Part shown: piece after piece, positions 26,301-36,642 of the stretch | Numbering within the stretch: the first letter of the stretch is position 1 | Layout of the letters: the number at the start of each line of letters is the position of its first letter | Assembly: GCF_000001735.4 (NCBI RefSeq) | Contig: NC_003076.8 | Location: 26,229,835 to 26,293,834, forward strand | DNA length: 64,000 bases | From: Arabidopsis thaliana | Taxonomy: Eukaryota; Streptophyta; Magnoliopsida; Brassicales; Brassicaceae | Direction of reading: 5' to 3' | Notes under the pieces: generated by a model | The model's input: only the letters and a program-made list of their open reading frames with translations | Database searches by the model: none | Told to the model about the DNA's origin: nothing | Program-made: the position numbers and the translations under genes

Positions 26301-28460
26301 AAGATGGAACATGACAAAGCTTTCTAACTATACAAAATATGTGCGATCTTTTGGTGGTGTTTTTAAATTTCAAAACATCAATATCTTTAGTTTCTGAATT
26401 TTTAAAATGAAGTAAGTAAGACTACGAATGTAAGGAAATGAAGAAGAATTAAAAATGATCTATTTTTGTTGTTTGTTTGTTGCTTTAGTCAGTAAACTGG
26501 TCGTTGTTTTATGTTTTGTGTTTGATTTGGATGTGTGGTTGACTTCTACCTTTGAGATATTATTTGATGTAACGTTTTTGTTATTCTCTTCTTTGCTTCT
26601 TCTCGAGAAGAGAAGATAGACAATCCGGTTTTACGATTTGGCTTTCTATCATTGAACATGGAGGTTCTTCTTCTGCATTTGCAAAACAATCTTAAATATT
26701 AATCAGTACTTAAATCTTTGAGGTGGATTGTTAAATTCTAACACATTTGAATGCGGAAGTGGTAAACCTACGTTTTTCTCAATGTCTATGACTCTATTCT
26801 AAATGGAATATCAAGATTAATCAGAAAGAAAAAAAAATCTTTTTATAACTGTCATAACTAAACTGTGCTACCAAATCATTGCCACCAACGGATCTTTAAA
26901 CCAACTTGAATAATTCACCTGAAGAACCAAAAGCTACAAGACAAATCAAAGATAAATAAAAGTAATTTCGCCGGGAAAAGGTTTTGATATCATTATTTCA
27001 CTTTTTAACCTTCCATGAAACTTTGTTTACCTTAGCAAGCATGGGCTGCGTACAAACTCATGATAACTATATAGTACAATCCCCAAACGAAGATATCATA
27101 AATTTCAACGAATCAGTTTTAGATTTAGTGAATAACTATAGTTTAATAGTATCGAATAATATCGTTTGAGAGAAAAATAGTCAAAGATACATGAACATAA
27201 ATTCCCATATACTAATTTCCCATTTCTCATTCAAGGAACGTTTATTATTTTTCTGTTCCTGAAGGTGGAAGCATAGTGCGCCTCTTTGGGTTTGGCAATG
27301 GTGGTTTGCTTATTTGTTTTATGAAAATTATTTTTGTGATATCATTTATTGTTCATTTTTAATAATTCCGTTAGCGTTGACAAAACAATATGATTAAACC
27401 CCACCTAAAATGAAATGTTATATTCAACTGTCCAATTTTTCAAAGAGGCGTTAATTAATCAATTCCAAGGCATATATTCGATCAAGATAATTAAAGACTC
27501 ATATAGTACTCTCATAGTTTAAGAGAACCTACGGGTCGAATTTAAATCACTCTTGTTACTTTAAAACTTTAATCCAAATAATGTAGTATATATCTGTGAT
27601 TCTTGTAGCTAGCTTCACGTGAACTTAATAGTATACACATAAACAACAATCATTGGTCGTGAATCTCATTTAATTCGTTTCGCTTTGATGCACTTATTCG
27701 AATGGGACATACTATATACATCCATATAAGTTGATAAACTATATAGTAATATTCAATGTTTTTAAAATTAAATATATGAAATAGACTTAGGGAATGACAT
27801 GTCGAATTTGTCTCCAAAAGATATGAATTGAATTATGCTTCTCAGTAATGGAACGTGGCAATACCTTTATCACTCATCTATATATGGTTGTTCCCCAAAA
27901 TTATTTCTTCATCAAACGAGAAAAATAAGATTGTAAATGTAAATGATTTGATCATCTCAATGTTGCATTCAAGAATAGTATCTATAATATTTAGTTATAA
28001 GCATTAGGTATTAGGTCAATTATATTCAACTGAGTCTACGAATCGAATTGCATATTGCGTAAAAATTCAAATAAAAGAAGCTAGATAAATGAATATACGT
28101 ACGATTACGAGAATGAATGTGTGTTTCTTCGATTTGGTAGACCTTCAACAAACCCACCGAATTGATGGTATCCATAGATTTCTTATCAGTTATCAGTCAT
28201 GGGAGAGATTTACGATCTCATATATATGGACAAAATATATCGTATCAGCATTATTATTGATTTATTGTTTAGTTAAGTTCTTTTTTTTTTGGTTTTTCCT
28301 TTTTTTCTTTGAAAGGTTTGATTAGCAGTTTTGTCCGGACAGACCAAGTATATATATACAATAATTGTGATTGTGTTAGGACATTCAAAATCTTCCATAC
28401 AGTTTTCGAATTAAGTTGGTATACAAGTTTTTCAAATGTTAAATCAAATCCAACTAAACT
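26301..28460. other. IAA9 3' region and intergenic DNA
   Basis: The first 300 bases should contain the IAA9 3' UTR. Beyond that the DNA is AT-rich and I see no gene, up to the 5-base target duplication of the Copia element at 28461. Confidence 0.5.
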
Positions 28461-28465
28461 AGATT

Positions 28466-28627
28466 TGTTAAGGATACATAGGATCATCTCTCTTTAATAT
28501 CATAATATTCCTCTATCTCCTTTATGGAACATTCTATATTTGTACAACCCTAGTGTAGCCTCCTCTGTACTTGTATATATACTTGTGTAAAGCTATTCGT
28601 ATAATATAAGTCATTACATTCTTAACA
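28466..28627 (+). repeat. Left LTR of the Copia element
   Basis: 162 bp, TGTTAA...TTAACA. It contains a TATA-like TGTATATATACTTG in its 3' half that could serve as the element promoter. It differs from the right LTR by an A/G in CTATCTCC and a G/A in GTGTAGCC. Confidence 0.95.
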
Positions 28628-28640
28628 TGGTATCAAGAGC
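28628..28640 (+). other. Primer binding site
   Basis: TGGTATCAAGAGC matches the usual plant Copia site TGGTATCAGAGC, complementary to initiator Met tRNA, apart from one extra A. It abuts the left LTR. The pol remnant begins immediately after it, marking the deletion joint. Confidence 0.85.
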
Positions 28641-30064
28641 CTAATAAGAACATTGTTGGTTGTAAATGGGTATTTAAAAACAAATTTCTCCCTAATGGTT
28701 CTCTTGGCAGGTGCAAATCAAGGTTTGTGGCAAAAGGGTATAATCAACAACTTGGCCGTGATTATACAGACACTTTCAGTCCTGTGATCAAGTCGACCAC
28801 CTTACGTCTTGTTCTTGATGTTGCGGTAACCCGATCGTGGCCAATCCGACAATTAGACGTCAACAACGCCTTTCTTCAAGGCACCTTGAAAGAAGAAGTT
28901 TACATGGAGCAACCTCCTGGGTTTATTGATCCCGACAATCCATCATTCGTTTGTCGACTACGTAAAGCGATTTACGGGTTAAAACAGGCTCCGCGTGCTT
29001 GGTATACGGAATTGAAGACTTATCTCCTCACCTTGGGATTTCAAAACTCGTTGGCTGACACTTCTCTGTTTATTCTGCAACGTGGCAAATAATTTGTCTA
29101 TCTATTGGTGTATGTCGACGATATACTAATCATGGGTAGTCACAAAGGAAGCATTCAACAAGTTCTTGATGCACTCGCAGCTCGCTTCTCCATCAAAGAC
29201 CCTGAAGATCTCAACTATTTTCTTGGTCTAGAAGATCATCGGACGTCTAAGGGCTTACATCTTTCGCAGCGAAAGTACATTCTTGATCTACTTCAACGCT
29301 ACAACATGATTAACGCCAAACCAGTAGGAACACCAATGGCATCATCTCCTAAACTCACACTCATGTCTGGTATAACTCTCTCCGACCCTACTGAGTATAG
29401 AAAGCTTGTTGGAAGTTTGCAGTATCTTGCATTCACAAGACTTGATATTGCATATGCTGTAAACCGCCTCTCTCAGTTTATGCACAGACCAACCAATGAT
29501 CATTGGCAAGCTGCAAAACGAGTTCTTAGATATTTGGCTGGAACTACGACTCACGACATTTTCTTTGCTGCTCAAAACGAGCTCTCCCTTCATGCCTTTT
29601 CAGATGCAGATTGGGCCGGAGACTCAGAAGATTGCGTTTCAACAAATGCTTACATCGTTTACCTCGGGAAAAATCCAATCTCATGGACTGCCAAGAAACA
29701 AAAGAGCGTTGCAAGGTCTTCAACAGAAGCTGAATATCGATCGGTGGCAAATACTGCTTGTGAAATCCAGTGGATATGCAGCCTTCTCACGGAGCTTGGG
29801 ATCACACTTCCCAAACCGCCTGTGGTCTATTGTGATAATGTGGGTGCTACTTTCCTTTGCGCAAACCCGGTTTTCCATTCCAGGATGAAGCACATAGCCA
29901 TAGACTATCACTTTATTCGTGGACAAGTTCAGCAAGGCATTCTTCGTGTGGCTCACGTCAACACTAGAGACCAACTCGCTGATGCATTAACAAAACCGCT
30001 TCCTCGAAATCACTTCACGGAACTTCGAGACAAGATTGGAGTGTGCATAGCCCCTCCATCTTGA
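28640..30064 (+). pseudogene. Copia pol remnant: reverse transcriptase and RNase H with one stop
   Basis: One frame stays open from 28640 to the TGA at 30062-30064 except for a single in-frame TAA at 29090-29092. The 5' part carries the start of the Copia reverse transcriptase (VGCKWVFKNK, QLDVNNAFLQG, GLKQAPRAWY). The part after the stop has the catalytic YVDDILI and the RNase H region (HAFSDADWAGD, SSTEAEY, HSRMKHIAIDYHF). Gag, protease and integrase are missing, so the element cannot act by itself. There are no frameshifts, in keeping with a young element. The terminal stop overlaps the polypurine tract, as is common in Copia elements. Confidence 0.93.
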
Positions 30065-30071
30065 GGGGGCG
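30064..30071 (+). other. Polypurine tract of the Copia element
   Basis: The G-rich purine run at 30064-30069 (AGGGGG), followed by CG, ends right before the right LTR TGTTAAGG. It is the expected primer for plus-strand synthesis. Confidence 0.75.
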
Positions 30072-30233
30072 TGTTAAGGATACATAGGATCATCTCTCTT
30101 TAATATCATAATATTCCTCTGTCTCCTTTATGGAACATTCTATATTTGTACAACCCTAGTGTAACCTCCTCTGTACTTGTATATATACTTGTGTAAAGCT
30201 ATTCGTATAATATAAGTCATTACATTCTTAACA
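30072..30233 (+). repeat. Right LTR of the Copia element
   Basis: 162 bp, with two substitutions relative to the left LTR. It is followed by the target duplication AGATT at 30234-30238. Confidence 0.95.
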
Positions 30234-30238
30234 AGATT

Positions 30239-31637
30239 AACTAACTAATATTTTCATTTTTTGGTTGATAATCAATGATTCCATGGCATGCACGCACGAA
30301 GTCATGTGTTGTCTCTACAATGGCAGCCACTTAAAAAACCTACCAAACCATTTACAAATGCTTAACTACAATTTTGTTTAGCAGCCCCCTTATCATATAT
30401 GTACCCACCCATTTATTGTTTCATTCATTCATGTGGCTCTTCAGCATAACTGCAAGATACTAGAGGCCACAAATTGCAGTAATTTGTATTTTGGAGTTAA
30501 TACCTTTGATTTAGGACACTAATTATCTCGAGCACTTGATCAGCCAATCTAAAAGGTTGTCAAATCAAAATAATAGAAGTGTCGAAATCAAAATCAGACC
30601 AAAACCATCAATTTTTTTGCAATAGCAAGAAGAATTCAAAATTTGCTGGACCTGGACCAGTCTAATCTTTATGTCATATCATTAGCTCTTGTCGTCACCA
30701 TATATTATAAATCATTTTGTTGGTAAATAAATGAAAAAAAAAAACTTTTCGACCTTTCTCCATCAAAGACCTTTTACAAAATTCCAAACCCAAAACTTTA
30801 GGTTAAATTCCTCGCTCCAGCCAGTATGTAATTACGTAAGCAACTATCAATTAAATATACAACTCAATTCACAATCATGAAGATAACTCGAATACAACGT
30901 GTTTTAGTATCATTTATATTTCGTAAGGAAAATAAGCTTACCGTTTATTGCTCAGACTGTAACGTCACGTGCCCACATGTTTGACCTTACACTCCATCAC
31001 AATCTGCATTTCGAAGAATCCGATAAGATTGGAAATGATTTATATAATCGAACCACATTGTGGAACATTCAAGAGGAATCCACATTAGACAATCTAATAA
31101 ACTGTTTAATATTTTGAAAAGAAAGATTTTACATGCAAATGGAAAACAAAGATCTCCGCGTCTCAAGTTATTTGAAATCTCATTTTGCATATGGTCGGTT
31201 ATTACCGTTGACTTTTAACTTTATCGTCCATCCCAATGAAACAACACTTGAAATATGTAAAAAAAATAGCAAAATTGACCCAAAAAAAAGAAGGACTTAA
31301 CGGATCAGTGATTATTTTCTTCGAGGCAAAACAATTACATGCAAATGGAAACAAAAGCCAATTCACACGCATAAAAGTCACAATTTTTACCTTATAATAT
31401 TCCTACAACTTAAAATAACATAAAAAAAAATGTCTTTATCGAAACATCACTAAAGAAAAAGAAATCTCTCTATAGTCTTTATCTTAGTATTTAATTTCTC
31501 CATCTTCCTTATGATCCATTATGCCCAAAGTCCTTCTTCTTCTTCTCTATAATTACTTCCACAAATAGAAGAAGAAGAAGAAGAAGAATAATATAGAAAA
31601 AAAGAGAGCTTCTCTTCTTATTTCTTTCTCACAGGAA
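30239..31637. other. Intergenic region and WAVH2 promoter
   Basis: No gene is seen. A G-box-like TCACGTGCC lies near 30965-30973. A GAA microsatellite (31567-31588) lies in the probable WAVH2 leader. I do not see a clear TATA box. Confidence 0.45.
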
Positions 31638-33870
31638 ATGGTGTTTGGTTGGAGAAAAGCGTTTTGCACTTCCGTTTCAAGTAATCAAGATAAACCTCAA
31701 CAACATTCATCATTACACACTACTGATCCTCCAATTCCCACACCAAGATTCCGATCAAAGTTTGGTTTTTTATCCAACCCTTCAACTCCTCGTCTCCGAT
31801 CACGCGGCGGAAGCGGCACTGGATGCCGCTCCTCAGCTTCCACATCAGTCACTATCCCATCTCTTCCAACTAGTCCCAAACTCCATTGCAGGACTACGAG
31901 CAATGCTACTCCAAGGACTAGTAACAGCTCAAGTCCCAAGTTTTTCTCTAACCCTTCTTCTCCTAAATCATCATCTTCTTCTTCCTCTCAAGGCGGCGGC
32001 GGCGTCTCTCTCCTCCGTGCCACGCTTCTTCTCAACAAGGTAGTTACTTTTGATTCAATCAAGTTCTTAATTTGAAAGACATAATCTAAAGCTCCGTTTT
32101 GTGTGTGTGTGGATGCAGAGTAATAGTAGTAGATGTGCGATTTGTTTGCAGAGAGTGAATTCAAATCAAAGCAACTCGACGGCGGCAATTTTCACGGCGG
32201 AGTGTTCACATTCGTTTCACCTTTCTTGCGTCAATGGATTAGAAGACAAGCGTTGTCCGTTTTGCTCTGCCGCATGGAATCACGCGCCAAAGTCGAATTA
32301 TCCGGCTGTTAATAATAACTTCGGATCCGACCCGATTAGACGACCCGAGATCCGAGAGATCAAAACGGGGAAGTCACTGAGAGTGTACAACGACGATGAG
32401 CCGTTAGCTTATTCGCCGGTTTCTCTTGCTCAGATCAACACTATACATGAATCAGACGAAAACGACGACGTTGAAGATGACGATGACTTCCCCGGATTCT
32501 TCCGAGATTCTTCGATTACGTCTGATATGGTTCCTTCAATCTCAGGAAATCTGGAGGTTAAGTTGCTGCCGGAATCTGCCGTTGTGGAAACCGGGAAAAA
32601 GAAGGAGACACACGTCGTCATCATGAAACTAAAAGCGTCTCCGTCGCCGTCGTCCATCACCGATGCGATTAAGGCGCGAAGACCATCGATAGATCTGGTA
32701 ACGGTTCTCGATTTAAGCAACGGCGGTGCTAATTTGCAAACGGTTAAACACGCGATGAGATCGGTGATCTCTCTTCTCCGAGAAATGGATCGTTTATCGA
32801 TCGTCGTTTTCTCGACGGGGTCAAAACGGTTAATGCCGTTACGACGAATGACGGCGAAAGGAAGACGATCGGCGCGGCGAATGGTCGACGCACTCGGCGG
32901 AATGGAAACCACCGGCGGAGTTGGAATGAGCGTTAACGACGCGTTGAAGAAAGCGGTTAAAGTCGTTGAAGATCGGCGGGAGAAGAATCCGTCAACGAGC
33001 ATCTTTGTTTTATCGGACGGTCAAGATCAACCGGAGGCAGTTTTGAAAGCTAAACTAAACGCAACGCGCATTCCGTTCGTCGTGTCTACCACGCGTTTCT
33101 CTCGTCCGGAGATCCCGGTTCATTCCGTTTACATTGCTTCTCCTGGAGCGTTGCTTCACGCGCCGCTACGAGACGCGTTCACCGAAAGAATCGCTTCGTT
33201 GCTCAACGTGACTCTCCATAACGTGAAGCTAAATCTCAGTTTGGTCAACGGATCTCATTTGACTGAGATTTCATCGGTTTACTCTTTAACCGGTCGACTC
33301 GAGAATTTCGGATCCGGTTCTGTCATCCAAGTCGGAGATTTGTTTGCGGAGGAGGAGAGAGAGTTTCTCGTTGAGCTCAAAGTGCCGACTTCGTCGAGTG
33401 GTTCCCACCAAGTAATGTCCGTACAGTCGTCGATCGTTGACCAAATGACACATCAGCCAATGACATGTCCTAAAGAAAAACGATTTTTGATCCCACGGCC
33501 ACAATCCGTCAGATATGTATCTTCAAGCATCGAACGGCTGAGAAATTTACACTCCATGTGCCGCGCTGTAGCGGATTCACGCCGGCTTATCGAGCGTGAG
33601 GATTTATCCGGAGCGTATCAGGTTCTAACGACGGCTCGGTCCAATGCGTCTCATTCGGATGATAGTTTAAGGAGTTTGGAGGTTGAGCTAAATGAACTTA
33701 GCCGGATTAAACCGAGAAATAGTATATTAAACCGAACTGAAGATAAACCGGAGCAGCTTACCCCTACTTCGGCTTGGAGAGCCGCCGAGAAATTAGCTAA
33801 AGTGGCTATTATGAGGAAGCATTTAAATCGAGTCAGCGATATGCACGGCTTGGAAAACGCCAGATTTTAA
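31638..33870 (+). CDS. WAVH2: RING-H2 and vWA domain E3 ubiquitin ligase WAVH2
   Basis: Exons 31638-32039 and 32119-33870 (79-base GT-AG intron, phase 0) close to 717 residues. I recognise it as WAV3 homolog 2, a member of the WAVY GROWTH 3 family of E3 ligases that restrain root bending in gravitropism and wavy growth. Residues 1-134 are Ser/Pro-rich and disordered. The RING-H2 finger begins at residue 140 (CAIC...ECSHSFHLSC...CPFC), with eight metal ligands in C-C-C-H-H-C-C-C order. The von Willebrand A domain starts near residue 326 (IDLVTVLDLSNG). Its MIDAS motif reads DLSNG instead of DxSxS, so metal binding may be altered. The C-terminal half matches the Vwaint-type region of the family. 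The GTG-rich open frame just before exon 2 is intron. Confidence 0.95.
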
Positions 33871-35811
33871 TTTTAATTTCCCTTTTTTTCGAAAATTCGA
33901 TTTCAATGATTTTTGAATATATAATGGTACATAATTTATATAAGGAGGATAAGCAATAATTTAGTAAGGTATAAATAATAGAAGTATGATTATTCAGAAA
34001 AAGACCCACATAGGTGCATGATAGCGACAAGCAGTAGCCGACGGGTGTGGCCTTTTGTATTGCAGAGAGATTGAGACCCTACATTAGAAGGAATTAATTG
34101 GTCTTTTAGCATTTTTATCTTCTTCTTCCTTTTTGTAATCTTCAAAAACTCCAAATTAATGACTGAATAGTTAAAAAAAGTTGTAGATCAAATAAATGAA
34201 GTCTGCTTTTTTTGTGTACTATATAGAATTAAAAGTTGAGGTATAGTGGATTAGAGAGTGTGCTTGTAATGCTGGACTTCAAAATCAAAAGTTAAGTTTA
34301 TATTATCATATGCCGTTTAACTTAAGAGGATCTATAATATATTATATCTTTCCAAATGAATGATCATGATTAGTCATGTGATCATCATTATAGCCTATTT
34401 TGTTATAGAAGGCACCGGGTTTGAATGATTTGAATAGTGCGTGGGGATTGTCTTTGTTGGTTGTTGGTGAATGGTTTGGTGGGTGCACCGTGGTAGAAAC
34501 CAGGTCATGCGCCGTTGCAAAGCTTTCTTCTCGCTTAAATTCATTCATTTTATATCATTAAGACATTTACTAATTATATGTAGCTAGCGCCAAGTTGCAA
34601 TTTGTTTTGAATGCAATGATTTTGTATACTTTTAAAATGGATGAAATGATTAACTATTGTCAAAGGTCCACTTCTCGATGTGATTCACTAAAATGATCAG
34701 TGGCAGAAGAATCTCGAACTATATATATGGTCAAATCATAACTAAAAAAACTAAGCTATTATTTTTTCACAAAAAAAAAAACTAAGCTATCATTCATCAC
34801 GCAGTTACATATTGCATATGGACAATGTTAATGTCAACTAATGAAAGGGAAAGAATCTCGAACTATATATGGTCAAACGGTTTGACGCACCATACTTAAA
34901 AAAATACTAATCAAGGTGCATTACATTCATTGATGTTACAATTACTTGTACTAATGAACTCTGTGAAAATCAGAATAACCCGGTATAACACACTATTTGG
35001 AGTTATAATGGCTGATCCAACTTTTGGGAGATTTTGTCACAGTTGGGCTACAGTTTGTGCAATCGGCAACTGTAAAGCCCATTGAGAATTCCAAAAATAA
35101 TGTAAACCAATTAATAAAGCATTTACCTTTGGCGCCTGGGACGAAAATAAGATACCGAAAACAACCTTTACTCTACAAACATAGGTCCATGTAAAATAGG
35201 CTTAGGCCCAAATAATGTAACTCTAAAACAAATCTATGAATCTATTAATCACCAAAGTTATCTTTTACATAATGTAATGGGTTATTTAAGGAGAGATTTA
35301 ATAATTTCGAAAATGTTTGGTCAACTCCGAAAAGGTGAACGTGTTAATTAAAAAGTCCTGGTACTGCGGCAGAGAGAGAGATTAGCCCATATGACGTGGT
35401 TGTGATGTGTCCGAAAGCTGTCAACATTGAAAATCAACGGTCCAGATCAGTATACTGACACTTGGCTTTGTAAATTTGTTAATTTTCTTCTCTGGTCAAA
35501 AGTGAAAGTGTTAATTATAATTAAATTTTATCTAGTTTTCAAGTAACCATCCATTTAGTACAGCCAAGATTGGATTATCTTTAAGTTTTTAAGTTATTCT
35601 AACAGTCTTTATTGATGACTTTGTATTTGCAAGAGTTGCAACCACCAATATCTTCTATTACATATTTACATCAAATTCAGAGTATATGTCATCCATACAA
35701 AATAATACATTATCGTAATAACCACACAAACTCCGTTAATCCATTTGTTTTCATTGGCGGTGGACTATTTTAAAGAAGAAAAATATATTTATTTTTTTGT
35801 CAGAAAGTAAA

Positions 35812-35852
35812 ATATTATAATGGTGTTGAAACTGTTAACACCATTATAATAT
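35812..35852. repeat. Perfect 16-bp inverted repeat
   Basis: ATATTATAATGGTGTT (35812-35827) and AACACCATTATAATAT (35837-35852) are exact reverse complements around a 9-base loop. It could be a short cruciform, a foldback remnant or chance in AT-rich DNA. It lies about 790 bases before PCK2. Confidence 0.75.
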
Positions 35853-35998
35853 ATATATAAAATCTAAGTCAAACTACTGTGGGGAAATTTGATTAGGAAA
35901 ACAAAAAACGTGCTTTAAAAACTATGTTTGTACGCTGTACGGATAAGATATTTGGAAACGACACACTATATTTATAATCCAAACATATTTTAAAAGAA

Positions 35999-36120
35999 TT
36001 ACCGGACTGTATTAGTTGAAATGTTATTGGAACTGTTTCTTAATTACATATATTAAAAGTATTACCGGACTGTATAATCTGTATTATTTGAAATGTTATT
36101 GGAATTGTTTCTTAATTACA
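35999..36120. repeat. Imperfect tandem duplication, about 60 bp
   Basis: Two copies share TTACCGGACTGTAT, GAAATGTTATTGGAA and GTTTCTTAATTACA (about 35999-36048 and 36062-36120). The second copy carries a 9- to 10-base insertion. It lies 520 bases upstream of PCK2. Confidence 0.85.
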
Positions 36121-36379
36121 AACGTGAAGACATGAATACGACGACAAGTATTATACAAAGTTATCCACACCCATGTGCACGTAAAGTATGCTTAATAAGA
36201 TTTCCAAATCTATCTATAATCAACGTAATGTCTAGTCACCTAATTATCACAATAGTGGACAAATAGTTGCATTATCTACAAAATCAAGATTATACTCTCT
36301 ATATGAGTATAACGTGAGTGTCATCATTTAATTATAGAAAAAACACGATTATGCAGGCTAATTAAAACGCGTTAATTAC

Positions 36380-36400
36380 TGAGTCAATGAACCTATAAAA
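36380..36400 (+). promoter_or_regulatory. PCK2 core promoter: bZIP-type motif and TATA box
   Basis: TGAGTCA (36380-36386, a GCN4/AP-1-type bZIP site) is followed by TATAAAA (36394-36400). Transcription would start near 36425-36430, giving a leader of about 215 bases to the start at 36643. bZIP control would fit a gluconeogenic or nitrogen-linked gene, but this is inference. Confidence 0.5.
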
Positions 36401-36642
36401 CCGGCTTATGCTACCCCTCCCAATCTCATCACAACCATTAGTCTCTCTTTCAGACAATTTTGGTTCTTTTTCTTTTGTATTTATACATTCTTAATCTTCT
36501 ACAAAACAAAAGAAGAAAGACACATTTCGGTACTAACATTGTTCTTCATACCTCTCTTTAAATTCATATACGTGTATATACTTTGTTTATACGTGTGTTT
36601 GTGTTAATTGTGTTGTTTAATCTTAATCCCAAGTTAGTAGAA

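Larger units (their letters stand above)
28466..30233 (+). mobile_element. Internally deleted Copia LTR retrotransposon, 1768 bp
   Basis: Two 162-bp LTRs (28466-28627 and 30072-30233) begin TGTTAAGG and end CTTAACA, and they differ at only two positions. They are flanked by the perfect 5-bp target duplication AGATT at 28461-28465 and 30234-30238. A primer binding site resembling the initiator Met tRNA complement (TGGTATCAAGAGC) directly follows the left LTR, and a polypurine tract (GAGGGGG) precedes the right LTR. Between them only the reverse transcriptase and RNase H part of pol remains. Gag, protease and integrase are absent. The intact LTRs and target duplication show it is one insertion with an internal deletion, or an insertion of an already deleted form. 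Confidence 0.95.
33871..36379. other. Intergenic region between WAVH2 and PCK2
   Basis: No gene is supported. It has several local duplications: a repeat of about 20 bases (GAATCTCGAACTATATAT) near 34709 and 34852, a hairpin at 35812-35852, and a duplicated segment of about 60 bases at 35999-36120. The last two are listed separately. The remainder is AT-rich. Confidence 0.5.

Noticed and set aside
36583..36642. 20-codon N-terminal extension of PCK2
   Set aside because: It lies in the leader after the TATA box, is hydrophobic, unlike the family, and its ATG context is poorer than that at 36643.
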